Position numbers and translations under genes: made by a program
Shown: positions 18,501-28,500 of the stretch, in pieces
How the letters are laid out: every line of letters starts with the position of its first letter
Numbering within the stretch: the stretch's first letter is position 1
Notes under the pieces: model-generated
What the model saw: the letters and a program-made list of their open reading frames with translations, nothing else
What the model was told of the DNA's origin: nothing
Databases searched by the model: none
Assembly: GCF_900169505.1 (NCBI RefSeq)
Contig: NZ_LT827021.1
Location: forward strand, 3,131,400 to 3,195,399
Direction: 5' to 3'
Origin: Arabiibacter massiliensis
GTDB lineage: Bacteria > Actinomycetota > Coriobacteriia > Coriobacteriales > Eggerthellaceae
DNA: 64,000 nt

Positions 18501-18923
18501 ATGCTCGTACCTAAGCGCGTCAAGCACCGCAAGGTGCAGCGTGGTTCCATGAAGGGCAAGGCCAAAGGCGGCACCCGGCTGAACCACGGCTCCTACGGCA
18601 TCCAGGCGCTCGAAGCCCACTGGATCACCAACCGCCAGATCGAGGCCGCTCGTATCGCCATGACCCGCCACATGAAGCGTGGCGGCAAGGTGTGGATCAC
18701 GATCTTCCCCGACAAGCCGATCACGCAGAAGCCGGCTGAGACCCGCATGGGTTCCGGCAAGGGCAACCCCGAGGCATGGGTCGCGGTCGTCAAGCCCGGC
18801 CGCATCATGTTCGAGATCGACGGCGTCGACGAAGCCACCGCCAAGGAAGCGCTCCGTCTCGCCATCAACAAGTTGCCCATCAAGTGCAAGATTGTTTCTC
18901 GTGAAACGGAAGGGCAGGAATAA
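18501..18923 (+). CDS. rplP: 50S ribosomal protein L16
   Basis: The 140-residue product ([19 protein letters not shown] ... [20 protein letters not shown]) is full-length L16, which helps form the A-site finger and peptidyl transferase centre. Its ATG follows the rpsC stop with no spacer, so translation is coupled. Confidence 0.97.
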   Translation: MLVPKRVKHRKVQRGSMKGKAKGGTRLNHGSYGIQALEAHWITNRQIEAARIAMTRHMKRGGKVWITIFPDKPITQKPAETRMGSGKGNPEAWVAVVKPGRIMFEIDGVDEATAKEALRLAINKLPIKCKIVSRETEGQE

Positions 18924-19118
18924 ATGAAAGCAGCAGAGATCCGTGAGCTGTCTGCCGACGATTTGCAGGCGAAGCTCAAGGAAGCGCGCGCGGAGCTTTT
19001 CAACCTGCGCTTCCAGATGGCCACGAGCCAGCTTGACAACACCGCCCGCGTGAAGCAGGTCAAAAAGGACATCGCCCGCATCCAGACCGAGATGCGCGCC
19101 CGCGAGCTGAACGCTTAA
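18924..19118 (+). CDS. rpmC: 50S ribosomal protein L29
   Basis: The 64-residue product ([24 protein letters not shown] ... [17 protein letters not shown]) is a two-helix L29 of normal length, next to L23 at the exit tunnel. The start follows the rplP stop immediately. Confidence 0.96.
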   Translation: MKAAEIRELSADDLQAKLKEARAELFNLRFQMATSQLDNTARVKQVKKDIARIQTEMRARELNA

Positions 19119-19148
19119 GGCCTGACGGTCGAGGAAGGTTGAATATAC

Positions 19149-19409
19149 ATGAGTGAAGATCGCAACTCCCGCAAGGTCCGTCAGGGCGTCGTCGTGAGCG
19201 CCGCCAACGACAAGACCTGCGTCGTGCAAGTCAAGGAGCGCAAGCCGCATCCGGTGTACGGCAAGATGATGACCACCAGCAAGAAGTTCCACGCCCACGA
19301 CGAGAACAACGAGGCCGGCGTCGGCGACACCGTCCAGATCATGGAGACGCGTCCGCTGTCGAAGATGAAGCGCTGGCGTTTGGTGAAGATCGTCGAGAAG
19401 GCCAAGTAG
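19149..19409 (+). CDS. rpsQ: 30S ribosomal protein S17
   Basis: The 86-residue product has the OB-fold pattern of S17 ([52 protein letters not shown]). GGAAGG precedes the ATG, and the gap to rpmC is 30 bases. Confidence 0.96.
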   Translation: MSEDRNSRKVRQGVVVSAANDKTCVVQVKERKPHPVYGKMMTTSKKFHAHDENNEAGVGDTVQIMETRPLSKMKRWRLVKIVEKAK

Positions 19410-19459
19410 CCTGACGGGCATCCCGCTCAGACTACCGAGATGAAAGTTGGGTTGAAGCA

Positions 19460-19828
19460 ATGATTCAGATGCAAACCATGCTCGCAGTGGCCGATAACTC
19501 CGGCGCTCGCAAGGTGCAGTGCATCAAGGTCCTCGGCGGCTCCAAGCGCCGTTACGCAGGACTGGGCGATGTCATCATCTGCAGCGTTAAAGAAGCCGCG
19601 CCGAACACCAACGTGAAGAAGGGCGATGTCGTCCGCTGCGTGGTCGTTCGCGTGAAGAAGGAAGTTCGTCGCGCCGACGGCAGCTACATCAAGTTCGACC
19701 AGAACGCCGCCGTGCTCATCGACGCCAACGGCGCACCGCGCGGCACGCGCATCTTCGGGCCCGTGGCCCGCGAGCTGCGCGACAAGAAGTACATGAAGAT
19801 CGTGTCCCTGGCACCTGAGACGCTCTAA
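19460..19828 (+). CDS. rplN: 50S ribosomal protein L14
   Basis: The 122-residue product ([27 protein letters not shown] ... [13 protein letters not shown]) is a textbook L14. It lies at the classical boundary between S10 and spc operons; here the gap to rpsQ is only 50 bases and no terminator or convincing promoter is seen between them. Confidence 0.97.
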   Translation: MIQMQTMLAVADNSGARKVQCIKVLGGSKRRYAGLGDVIICSVKEAAPNTNVKKGDVVRCVVVRVKKEVRRADGSYIKFDQNAAVLIDANGAPRGTRIFGPVARELRDKKYMKIVSLAPETL

Positions 19829-19841
19829 GGGGGTGTGCGCA

Positions 19842-20162
19842 ATGAACAGCATGAATGTCAAAAAGGGCGATAAGGTCAAGGTTCTTGCCGGCAAGGACAA
19901 GGGCAAGGAGGGCATCGTCCTGCGCGCCCTTCCGCAGAAGCAGCGCGTCGTCGTCGAGAAGGTGAACGTGGTCAAGAAGGCCCTTCGCCCCACCCAGCAG
20001 AACCCGCAGGGCGGCATCTCGTCGGTGGAGGCTCCCATCCACGTGTCCAACGTGATGCTGGTGTGCCCCGAGTGCAAGCAGGCCTCCCGCGTCAGCAAGC
20101 GCGTCAACGACGAGGGCAAGAAGGTCCGCGTCTGCAAGAAGTGCGGCAAGGATATCGATTAG
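19842..20162 (+). CDS. rplX: 50S ribosomal protein L24
   Basis: The 106-residue product carries the KOW motif ([21 protein letters not shown]) and C-terminal CPECKQAS ... CKKCG pairs, a zinc-ribbon-like end present in some L24 proteins. ATG 19842 is chosen because AGGGGG ends eight bases upstream; a GTG at 19833 overlaps that site. A 269-base gap to rplE follows, unusual inside an spc operon. Confidence 0.95.
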   Translation: MNSMNVKKGDKVKVLAGKDKGKEGIVLRALPQKQRVVVEKVNVVKKALRPTQQNPQGGISSVEAPIHVSNVMLVCPECKQASRVSKRVNDEGKKVRVCKKCGKDID

Positions 20163-20165
20163 TTG

Positions 20166-20193
20166 GTTCCGTCGGCCTGACGGCCGACGGAAC
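20166..20193 (+). terminator. Strong hairpin after rplX, no U-tract
   Basis: GTTCCGTCGGCC and GGCCGACGGAAC form a perfect 12-bp stem with a TGAC loop three bases after the rplX stop. There is no run of T after it, so it may attenuate, protect the mRNA 3' end or be processed rather than terminate. Confidence 0.5.
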
Positions 20194-20213
20194 GGGTCGA
20201 CGCTGCGGCCGGC

Positions 20214-20300
20214 TGCGGCACCCCGCCTTCGCACGATCACGAAGGCTCACGTACCGAAGTACGCTTCGCCTTCGCGATCCCGCGAATTCGGGGCACCGCA
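20214..20300. repeat. 87-bp nested inverted repeat between rplX and rplE
   Basis: Outer arms TGCGGCACCCCG and CGGGGCACCGCA pair at 10 of 12 positions. Inside, CGAAGGC pairs with GCCTTCG, and ACGTAC-CGAA-GTACGC makes a tip. The structure resembles the dispersed palindromic elements elsewhere in the window but sits inside the ribosomal operon. Confidence 0.6.
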
Positions 20301-20350
20301 ACCGCCCTCGCTGACTCTACGAACGACCAGCGAAACAGCGATCGATGCAC

Positions 20351-20356
20351 TATAAT
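20351..20356 (+). promoter_or_regulatory. Candidate -10 (TATAAT) for rplE cluster
   Basis: A perfect TATAAT lies 75 bases upstream of the rplE ATG, just after the two hairpins. No good -35 is found 15-19 bases upstream, so this is a candidate promoter only. It would restart transcription of rplE to rpmD. Confidence 0.45.
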
Positions 20357-20431
20357 GACCCCTGCCGCTTCGGCGGTAAGGGACGCAGGGTCGGAAATCC
20401 TGCGTTTAATTCATCGAAAGGAAACAAGCGA

Positions 20432-20989
20432 ATGACTGCTCCTCGCCTGAAGGAAAAGTACAACAGCGAGATCGTCGCCAAGCTCGAGTCGGAGCTGGGC
20501 GTCAAGAACGTCAACGAGGTCCCGCGCATCGAGAAGATCGTGGTGAACATGGGCGTCGGCGCCGCCGCCGCCGACCACAAGCTGCTCGACGCCGCCATGG
20601 CCGACCTGCGCATCATCACGGGCCAGCAGCCGGCTATCACCCGCGCCCGGAAGTCCATCGCGGGCTTCCATGTGCGCGAGGGCCAGCCCATCGGCTGCAA
20701 GGTCACGCTGCGCGGCGACCGCATGTGGGAGTTCCTCGACCGCCTGCTGGCCACGGCGCTGCCCCGCGTGCGCGACTTCCGCGGCATCTCGCCGACCAGC
20801 TTCGACGGCCGCGGCAACTACACGCTCGGCATCACCGAGCAGCTCATCTTCCCGGAGATCGACTACGACAAGATCGATCGCACGCGCGGCATGGACATCA
20901 CGTTCGTGACGACGGCCGAGAACAACGACGACGCCTTCGCGCTGCTCAGCGCGCTGGGCTTCCCGTTCAAGGACAAGGACAAGGACTAG
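20432..20989 (+). CDS. rplE: 50S ribosomal protein L5
   Basis: The 185-residue product matches L5, which binds 5S rRNA ([70 protein letters not shown]). ATG 20432 follows GAAAGGAAA; an upstream in-frame ATG at 20345 would add 29 unrelated residues and overlap the -10 site, so I reject it. Confidence 0.96.
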   Translation: MTAPRLKEKYNSEIVAKLESELGVKNVNEVPRIEKIVVNMGVGAAAADHKLLDAAMADLRIITGQQPAITRARKSIAGFHVREGQPIGCKVTLRGDRMWEFLDRLLATALPRVRDFRGISPTSFDGRGNYTLGITEQLIFPEIDYDKIDRTRGMDITFVTTAENNDDAFALLSALGFPFKDKDKD

Positions 20990-21100
20990 CCCCGACCTAC
21001 GCCCGCCCAAGGTCGCGCGTCGTGCGCGGCCTGCGCTGAAAGTGCACTCGAGCCCGCCGGAGAAAGCCCGGCGGGTTGGATACGAGAAAGAAGGATTTGC

Positions 21101-21286
21101 ATGGCTAAGAAATCGATGATCGCCAAGGCCAAGCGCGAGCCGAAGTTCTCGACGCGCCAGCACAACCGCTGCACGCGTTGCGGACGTCCCCGCGCCTACT
21201 ACCGCAAGTTCGGCCTGTGCCGCGTCTGCTTGCGCGAGTTGGCCAACAAAGGCGAACTGCCCGGCGTGACCAAGTCTTCGTGGTAA
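21101..21286 (+). CDS. rpsN: 30S ribosomal protein S14, zinc-binding (type Z)
   Basis: The 61-residue product has the short zinc form of S14: CTRC and CRVC provide the four cysteines (CxxC-x12-CxxC), with [16 protein letters not shown] between. The form without cysteines often replaces it under zinc limitation in other Actinobacteria; no such copy is in the window. AGAAAGAAGG precedes the ATG, 111 bases after rplE. Confidence 0.96.
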   Translation: MAKKSMIAKAKREPKFSTRQHNRCTRCGRPRAYYRKFGLCRVCLRELANKGELPGVTKSSW

Positions 21287-21392
21287 GCCACACGACCGAA
21301 TCACGCGGGTGTGCCACGGTTCAGGCGGAGGCGTTACGGGCGCCGACGAACCGGACCTGCAGGCTCATCACGGACCAAAGGAGAAAACAATC

Positions 21393-21791
21393 ATGACCAT
21401 GACCGACCCCATCGCAGACATGCTTACGCGCGTGCGTAACGCTCACTCTGCCGGCAAGGCGACGGTTTCCATGCCGTCGAGCAAGAAGCTTGTCGAGATC
21501 GCCCGCATCATGCAGGAAGAGGGCTACGTGCAGGGCTACGACGTCGTCGAGGGCGAGCCCCGCGCGACGCTCGAGATCACGCTCAAGTACGGCGACAAGA
21601 AGGCCAAGACCATCCGCGGCATCAAGCGCATCTCGAAGCCCGGCCTGCGCATCTACGCCGGCAAGGACGAGCTGCCCCGCGTGCTCGGCGGCCTCGGCAC
21701 GGCCATCATCTCGACAAGCAACGGCGTCATGACCGATCGCGATGCCCGTAAAAAGGGCATCGGCGGCGAAGTCATCGCCTACATCTGGTAG
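21393..21791 (+). CDS. rpsH: 30S ribosomal protein S8
   Basis: The 132-residue product has S8 landmarks ([69 protein letters not shown]). AAAGGAG at 21377-21383 supports ATG 21393. In E. coli S8 represses the spc operon at rplE; the mRNA site was not identified here. Confidence 0.96.
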   Translation: MTMTDPIADMLTRVRNAHSAGKATVSMPSSKKLVEIARIMQEEGYVQGYDVVEGEPRATLEITLKYGDKKAKTIRGIKRISKPGLRIYAGKDELPRVLGGLGTAIISTSNGVMTDRDARKKGIGGEVIAYIW

Positions 21792-21807
21792 GAAAGGGAG
21801 GTTTGAT

Positions 21808-22347
21808 ATGTCTCGTATCGGCAAACTGCCCATCACCGTTCCTGCCGGCGTCGAAGTGACCATCGACGGCACCACCGTGACGGTGAAGGGTGCGAAGGGC
21901 GAGCTGACCCGCACGTTCCCCGAGATCATGACCATCAAGCAGGAGGGCGGCGAGGTTATCGTCGAGCGTCCTGACGATTCGCGCGAGGCCAAGGCCTACC
22001 ACGGCCTGGTGCGCACGCTCATCGCCAACATGGTGGAGGGCGTGTCCAACGGCTTCTCGAAGAAGCTGCAGCTCGTGGGCGTGGGCTACCGTGCCGCGCT
22101 CAAGGGCAAGGACCTCGAGATGCAGCTCGGCTTCTCCCACCCCGTGTTGGTGGAGGCTCCCGAGAACATCACGTTCGAGGTTCCCAGCCAGACGGAGATC
22201 ATCGTGAACGGCATCTCCAAGGAGCAGGTCGGCCAGGTTGCGGCCAACATCCGCAAGTGGCGCAAGCCGGAGCCCTACAAGGGCAAGGGCATCCGCTACG
22301 AGGGCGAGCATGTCCGTCGCAAGGTTGGCAAGGCTGGCAAGGACTAG
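21808..22347 (+). CDS. rplF: 50S ribosomal protein L6
   Basis: The 179-residue product has the duplicated fold pattern of L6 ([60 protein letters not shown]). GGGAGG precedes ATG 21808. The gap to rpsH is 16 bases. Confidence 0.97.
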   Translation: MSRIGKLPITVPAGVEVTIDGTTVTVKGAKGELTRTFPEIMTIKQEGGEVIVERPDDSREAKAYHGLVRTLIANMVEGVSNGFSKKLQLVGVGYRAALKGKDLEMQLGFSHPVLVEAPENITFEVPSQTEIIVNGISKEQVGQVAANIRKWRKPEPYKGKGIRYEGEHVRRKVGKAGKD

Positions 22348-22384
22348 GCGCGAGCCGCGAACGATTGAGATCGAAGGGATAATC

Positions 22385-22753
22385 ATGAACAAGCTTCAGA
22401 AAAAGCAAGCTGCGTTGGCTCGTCGCCATCGTCGCGTTCGCGGGAAGATCTCCGGCACGCCGGCTCGTCCTCGCCTGTGCGTCACGCGCAGCAACTCCAA
22501 CATCTACGTGCAGTTCGTCGACGACGTCGCCGGCAAGACCATCTGCGGCGTCTCCACGCTCGGCCCCGAGTTCAAGGCCACGGGCAAGAGCGGCGCGACC
22601 GTCGAGGGCGCTGCCGCCCTGGGCGAGATCGCGGGCAAGAAAGCGCAGGAGTCCGGTGTCACGGAAGTCGTGTTCGACCGTGGCGGCAACCTGTATCACG
22701 GCCGCGTGAAGGCTCTCGCCGACGCCGCCCGCGATGCCGGGTTGAAATTCTAG
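22385..22753 (+). CDS. rplR: 50S ribosomal protein L18
   Basis: The 122-residue product is L18, the second 5S rRNA binder ([35 protein letters not shown] ... [27 protein letters not shown]). ATG 22385 gives the standard basic N-terminus; the longer frame from 22238 overlaps rplF and is rejected. Confidence 0.96.
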   Translation: MNKLQKKQAALARRHRRVRGKISGTPARPRLCVTRSNSNIYVQFVDDVAGKTICGVSTLGPEFKATGKSGATVEGAAALGEIAGKKAQESGVTEVVFDRGGNLYHGRVKALADAARDAGLKF

Positions 22754-22768
22754 AAGGGGTTAAGGTCT

Positions 22769-23299
22769 ATGGCTCGTAACAACAAGCAGGACAACGCCGC
22801 AGTCCCCGAGCTCGAGGAGCGCGTCGTCTACATCAACCGCGTGTCGAAGGTCGTCAAGGGCGGCCGTCGCTTCGCCCTCACCGCGCTCGTGGTGGTCGGC
22901 GACCGCAACGGCCGCGTGGGCGTGGGCATGGGCAAGTCCCAGGAAGTGCCCATCGCCATCAAGAAGGGCGTGGAGGACGCGAAGAAGAACATGTTCTCCG
23001 TGCCGCTGACGGCCGAGAAGACGCTGCCGCACGAGATCGTCGGCGAGTACGGCGCCGGCCGCGTGCTCATCAAGCCGGCCACGCCCGGTACCGGCGTTAT
23101 CGCCGGCGGCGCGGCGCGTGCCGTCATGGAGCTCGCGGGCGTCACCGACTGCTTCGCCAAGTCGCTCGGCACCGACAACGTCATGAACGTGGTCAAGGCC
23201 ACGGCCGAGGGCCTCAAGGAGATGCAGAGCCCCGAGCAGGTGGCTGAGCGCCGCGGCATGTCCGTCGCCCAGATCTACGGCTGGAAGGAGCAGAAGTAA
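22769..23299 (+). CDS. rpsE: 30S ribosomal protein S5
   Basis: The 176-residue product has the S5 double-stranded-RNA-binding fold ([40 protein letters not shown]) and the fidelity region ([19 protein letters not shown]). The stop overlaps the ATG of rpmD by one base. Confidence 0.97.
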   Translation: MARNNKQDNAAVPELEERVVYINRVSKVVKGGRRFALTALVVVGDRNGRVGVGMGKSQEVPIAIKKGVEDAKKNMFSVPLTAEKTLPHEIVGEYGAGRVLIKPATPGTGVIAGGAARAVMELAGVTDCFAKSLGTDNVMNVVKATAEGLKEMQSPEQVAERRGMSVAQIYGWKEQK

Positions 23300-23490
23300 T
23301 GGCTGACGCTAAAAGGACGCTGCGCGTCACCCAGGTGAAGAGCGCCATCGGCTGCCCGGGCGACCAGGGCAAGACCCTGCGCGCGCTGGGCCTGGGCAAG
23401 ATCAACCGCACGTCGGACCTCGTGGACAACGAGTCCGTGCGCGGCATGATCTTCAAGGTCAAGCACCTTGTGACCGTTGAGGAAATCTAA
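23299..23490 (+). CDS. rpmD: 50S ribosomal protein L30
   Basis: The 63-residue product ([37 protein letters not shown]) is L30. Its ATG overlaps the rpsE stop (TAATG), so it is translationally coupled. A 145-base gap to rplO follows. Confidence 0.96.
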   Translation: MADAKRTLRVTQVKSAIGCPGDQGKTLRALGLGKINRTSDLVDNESVRGMIFKVKHLVTVEEI

Positions 23491-23507
23491 CCCTCGCGGG
23501 AAGACAA

Positions 23508-23552
23508 TGCTATACTAAGCGATTGCGTGCCCTCAAGCGGCGCGCAATCGCT
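23508..23552 (+). promoter_or_regulatory. Extended -10 promoter and leader hairpin before rplO
   Basis: TGCTATACT at 23508-23516 is an extended -10 element. It is followed at once by a hairpin with 14-bp arms (23518-23531 and 23539-23552, one mismatch, loop CTCAAGC). The hairpin would form the first bases of a transcript starting near 23523, or interrupt read-through from rpmD. It is a candidate control point for rplO-secY. Confidence 0.5.
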
Positions 23553-23635
23553 TCGTTGTAAAGGAAGTTTGCTGGCGGCGAGCTGCCAGCGCCGGGCGAA
23601 GAGGGCCCGGAAGCGACAGAAGGAGAAGCATCACT

Positions 23636-24085
23636 ATGGAACTCAAGGATCTCAAGCCGGCTGAAGGCTCCCGCAAGGCGCGCAAGCGCGTCGGCCGCGG
23701 CAACGGCTCCGGCACGGGCAAGACGTCCGGCCGCGGCATGAACGGCCAGAAGTCCCGCGCCGGCGGCGGCAAGGGCGCCGGTTTCGAGGGCGGCCAGACC
23801 CCGCTCGCGCGTCGTCTGCCGAAGCTGCCCGGCTTCAAGAACATCAACCATGTGGAGTACCTGCCCGTCAACGTCAAGCGTCTCGAGGAGGTCTTCGAGG
23901 CCGGCGACGTGGTGGACGGCGAGAGCCTCAAGGCCAAGGGCGTCATCAAGCACGCCGACGCGCTGGTGAAGGTGCTCGGCGACGGCGAGATCACCAAGGC
24001 GCTCACGGTCAAGGTCGACAAAGTGTCTGCTTCCGCCAAGGCGAAGATCGAGGCGGCCGGAGGAAAGGTCGAAGAGCCTTGCTAA
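23636..24085 (+). CDS. rplO: 50S ribosomal protein L15
   Basis: The 149-residue product has the glycine-rich L15 N-terminus ([35 protein letters not shown]) and the conserved [24 protein letters not shown] precedes the ATG. Its end overlaps the TTG start of secY by 7 bases. Confidence 0.97.
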   Translation: MELKDLKPAEGSRKARKRVGRGNGSGTGKTSGRGMNGQKSRAGGGKGAGFEGGQTPLARRLPKLPGFKNINHVEYLPVNVKRLEEVFEAGDVVDGESLKAKGVIKHADALVKVLGDGEITKALTVKVDKVSASAKAKIEAAGGKVEEPC

Positions 24086-25362
24086 GCTCTATCATCGCTG
24101 CATTCAAGGTTCCCGAGCTACGCAAGAAGATCTTGTTCACGCTCGGGATCTTGGCGCTGTACCGGTTCGGCGCGTACGTGCCGGTGCCGGGAATCCCGTT
24201 CAACGAGTTCGCCAACCAGTTCACCCAGAGCGGCGGCGTGTCGATGACCATGCTCGACCTGTTCACAGGCGGCGCGCTGTCGAACTTCTCGGTGTTCTCG
24301 CTCGGCATCATGCCCTACATCACGGCATCGATCATCATGCAGCTCATGCAGGGCGTCATCCCGGCTGTGGGCCGCTGGGCCAAGGAAGGCGAGACGGGCC
24401 GCCGCAAGATCACGCAGGTGACGCGCTACCTCACGCTGGGCCTGGGCCTCATCAACGCGGTGGGCTACCTGCTGCTGTTCAAGTCGCCCCAGTACGGCGT
24501 GGTGTTCACCACCGACATCCCCGAGATCGTGACCGACATCCTCGTCGTGTTCACGCTGGTGGCGGGCACGGCGTTCATCATGTGGATGGGCGAGCTCATC
24601 ACCCAGCGCGGCGTGGGCAACGGCATGTCGCTCATCATCTTCGTGAGCATCGTGTCGCGCGTTCCGAACGCCATCTTCTCGTCGCTGAACCTGACGGCGG
24701 ACACGGGCATGGGCATCGCCATCACGGTGGTCACGCTGCTCGTGGTGCTCGCGTGCATCCCGGCGATCATCTTCGTCGAGCGCGCCCAGCGCCGCATCCC
24801 GGTGAACTACGCCAAGCGCGTGCAGGGTCGCAAGATGATGGGCGGCCAGTCCACCTACATTCCCCTCAAGGTGAATGCGGCGGGCGTCATCCCCATCATC
24901 TTCGCGAGCTGCCTCATCTACTTCCCGGCGCAGCTGGCGGCGCTCTTCAACGTGGGCTGGCTGACGGCGGTGGCCGATGCCATCTCCACCGGCTGGGTGA
25001 ACTGGATCCTCACGGTCCTGCTCATCGTGTTCTTCGCGTACTTCTACACCTCCATGGTGTTCAACCCGGAGGAGACGGCCGACAACCTGCGCAAGCAGGG
25101 CGGCTTCATTCCCGGCGTGCGCCCGGGCACGGCCACGGTCACCTACATCAAGAACGTGCTGCATCGCGTCACGCTGCCCGGCGGCATCTTCATCGCCGCC
25201 ATCGCGGTGGTGCCGACGATCATCTTCTACTTCACCGGCAACACGCTCATCCAGGCGTTCGGCGGCACCTCGATCCTCATCATGATCGGCGTGGCCCTCG
25301 ACACCATGAGCAAGGTGGAGAGCCAGCTGAAGATGCACAACTACGACGGCTTCTTCAAGTAG
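24079..25362 (+). CDS. secY: Protein translocase subunit SecY
   Basis: The 427-residue product is full-length SecY with ten membrane segments and the signatures [35 protein letters not shown] and the cytosolic C5 loop region [22 protein letters not shown]. It forms the Sec channel with SecE and SecG. The start is TTG 24079 inside the end of rplO, so translation is coupled. A terminator follows; adk, which usually follows secY, lies almost 9 kb downstream. Confidence 0.97.
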   Translation: MLSSIIAAFKVPELRKKILFTLGILALYRFGAYVPVPGIPFNEFANQFTQSGGVSMTMLDLFTGGALSNFSVFSLGIMPYITASIIMQLMQGVIPAVGRWAKEGETGRRKITQVTRYLTLGLGLINAVGYLLLFKSPQYGVVFTTDIPEIVTDILVVFTLVAGTAFIMWMGELITQRGVGNGMSLIIFVSIVSRVPNAIFSSLNLTADTGMGIAITVVTLLVVLACIPAIIFVERAQRRIPVNYAKRVQGRKMMGGQSTYIPLKVNAAGVIPIIFASCLIYFPAQLAALFNVGWLTAVADAISTGWVNWILTVLLIVFFAYFYTSMVFNPEETADNLRKQGGFIPGVRPGTATVTYIKNVLHRVTLPGGIFIAAIAVVPTIIFYFTGNTLIQAFGGTSILIMIGVALDTMSKVESQLKMHNYDGFFK

Positions 25363-25387
25363 GAGAGCCTGACATACGCGCGATCGA

Positions 25388-25413
25388 AGGGGGGCCTGCG
25401 GGCCTCCCTTTTT
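25388..25413 (+). terminator. Intrinsic terminator after secY
   Basis: AGGGGGGCC and GGCCTCCCT form a 9-bp stem (one G-U) with a 4-base loop and end in TTTTT. It closes the rplB-secY cluster. Confidence 0.88.
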
Positions 25414-25552
25414 CATCGCTCTTCACCTGTTCAGCCGCAGATAGAACGCGGCATAGGGGTTTCCCCTCGAAAACGCGCTGCGACGCTCGTTTGATGCAGA
25501 AATGGTGTGTTTCAGCTCGCATACTGTGAAATTCGAGATGAGGAAGGATGTC

Positions 25553-28500
25553 ATGGCGGAGATCGAGTATGCAGACCTCGCTCAGCCGGCTGTCGCCGCA
25601 CGGCATCGCATAGCCAAAACCTTCTCTTCCTTGCTGAAACGCATCCTCCCGTTCATCGCCGCGCTCTTGGTCGCATGCGCGTTCGCAGCTGCCGCCCCTG
25701 CCGACAAGGCATATGCGGCCAGCACCACCGGGCGATGGACCATCCTATACGGCCAGTCGTTCTGGGCCCACAACTCGAAGGAAAACGTTACGAGTCTCTC
25801 CGAAGTGCGCGACTTCTATAACAGCTCGTATCCCTACGTGCGCATCCATGCGCAGCAGACGAACAAGGACCTGGATGCCGGCGCCGTGAACGGGAACGTG
25901 GGCTGGCATGCGCCCGACAACACGACGCGCGCCTTCACGAACGGCACTGGTGTCGAGACCACGTACAAATCATGGGACGGCAATTCCTCGACGCTCCACC
26001 TGGGGAAGAACTCGACGCTGCTTGTGGGCAGCAATGTGCATATCGACCACTACGGGGCGCACCACCACGCGGTGTACTGCTCGGATACGGCAGAGCTCTA
26101 CGTGTCGGGGGTGCTGTACTCCAACGGGACGTACGCGCTGAACGGTGCCAAATTCGGCACGGTCATACATAAGTCCTCCGGGGGCGAGCTGTCGGGGGTC
26201 GGCGGGGGCATGAACAACGCCATCGGCTATCTGAGGAACTCCTTTATCTTTCGCCTTCGCGCGGGGTCGTACGTGAGCCAAATCGGATACCAGGACTATC
26301 TCATGCCTGCGTACGGTTCGTTCGGCGAATTCTGGTATGACTACGGATCGACGGCTGTCATAGAGGCGGAAACGGATTCGGTGGGCTACTACGTGCCGGG
26401 TTGGACGCTGAAGCCGGGTTCGACGAATACCTACACCACCACGCAAGGTGCAGATGGTGACTACGATTACATCGTGAACGCGGCGCGGCTCACCTACAAC
26501 GTGACGTTCTACGATGGTAACAGGAACGTGGGCAATGCCACCCGCGACTACGGGACGGACTACGCCTACCCCAGCGCCAGGGACTACGGCATGGCGAAGG
26601 AAGGCTACCGCCTTGCCGGATGGACTGACGTCCGCGGTGGAACCTCGGCGAAGTGGAAGGTGGGGGAGACGTACCGCAATCTGACCTCCACCCTCAACGC
26701 CACCGTCAACCGCTATGCCGTATGGGAGCCGAATCCCTCTACCGTGCGCTTCGACGGCAACGGCGCCGAGGGCGGCACGATGGCCGACCAGGCGTTCATC
26801 TACGATGCCGAGCAGGCTCTCTCTCCGAACCGGTTCACGCGCGAGGGGTATGAGTTTTTGGGATGGAGCACGTCGCCTTCGGCCGCGACGGCCCAGTACG
26901 CCGACGCCCAAACGGTGAAGAACCTCACGAAAGTCGAGGGGGCCACGGTTGTGCTGTACGCGGTGTGGGGGCAGCTTTCCTACGCCTACAACACGCCCCC
27001 TCCCGCAACGGCGAATGGCCTTGAGGCGTCGGTTGCCTACGATCCACCGAGTCCCGCTCCCTTCTGCACAACGGTGACGATGCGCGTTACGCTGAAGGGC
27101 ACAGCGGCCGCAAGCGGGGTGCATATCGTGTCGGTGAGCAGCGCGGATCTTTCGCTGGCGGAATCGTACACCGTGCAGACGGTGCGCGGCGGCGCGGTGG
27201 ACGAGGCGCGCACGTTCACGTTCACCGTGCCCAGCCACGAGGTGGGCGATATCCACTTGGAGAACCGCGTAGTGGTGCTGCCCGATATGTACAGCCAGTC
27301 GTTCACTTACGACGGCCAGCCGAAACCCTACCTGGTGCCCGACGGTATCGAGGGCGTGGAGGTGGAGCGCATCGCGTACTCGCGCTTGGGCTCCTCCGAT
27401 GTGCCCACCGAAGAGCCGCCCGTGGATGCCGGCGACTACGAGGCCGCCATCACGCTGCGGTTGGTGGAGAACGGCGCCACGGTGCCCATCAGCAAGCCCT
27501 TATCCGTGCGGCAGCGGCGGCTGGCATGGGACGCCCAGGCGCTCTCCGCGCAAAGCAGGGAATACGACGGCACTACCGACGCCGCGGTGAGCGGCGCGCT
27601 GGCGCTCGACGGGGTGATAGAGGCCGATGCCACACAGGTGGACGTGCTGAACGCCGACGTGTCGCGCGGGCAGTTCGAGAGCGCTGCCTGCGGCACGGAC
27701 AAGCCGGTGGAGGTGGACGTGTCGGCCGCCGGGCTCTCGGGCGAGCGCTCGAACAACTACCTGCCGCCTTCTTCGGCGCCAGTGCTCAGAGCCGATATCA
27801 CGGGCCTCGTGCCTGCCATCGTGTACGGCGACGCGCAGGCGGTCGTCTACAACGGCCGGCCGCAGCAGGCGCTCGCCGCGAACGGCCGCCCGCTGGTCAC
27901 GTTCACCGATCCCTACGCCACCAGCGTGGTGCTCAACGGCGAGCGCGAGGCGAACGTGGCCTACACGTACTACGTGGACGCCGCGTGTCTGCAGAAGACC
28001 ACGGAGGCTCAGGGCGCGCTGGGGATAGGCACCCCGCCAGCCCATGCGGGCACGTACTATGTGAAGGCAACGTTCGCGCCCGGCTCCGGCCAGGAACAGT
28101 ACAACGCCTTGGAGAGCGACGCCGTGCCCTTCGTCATCCGGAGGAAGGCCGCAGGCCTCACTGCCGACTGGCGTGATCCCTTCGTGGGCTCGCGGGGGCT
28201 CGTCTACACGGGTTCGGCGCTCACCCCGGACGTGCGCGCCCTCGACGGGCTGACGGAGCTGACGGCGGGCGTGGATTTCGACGTGGAGTACCTGGGCAAC
28301 ATGAACGTGGGCACGGCGCAGGCACGCGTGGCATTCAAGGGCAACTACGAGGGCTCTATTCCGCTCACCTTCGCCGTTAACCATGCTGTGTACGCGGCCG
28401 ACGCGCTCAGGGGAACGTTCCCTGCAACCGCCGAGGCTTCCTACGACGGGCTGACGCATGCGGTGGCGTGCGACCCCTATCAGCTGCTGAGCATCGACAC

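Noticed and set aside
17463..19460. A minus-strand frame of about 665 codons across the ribosomal genes rplV-rpsQ
   Set aside because: It covers six certain ribosomal protein genes and is a result of high GC at third positions.
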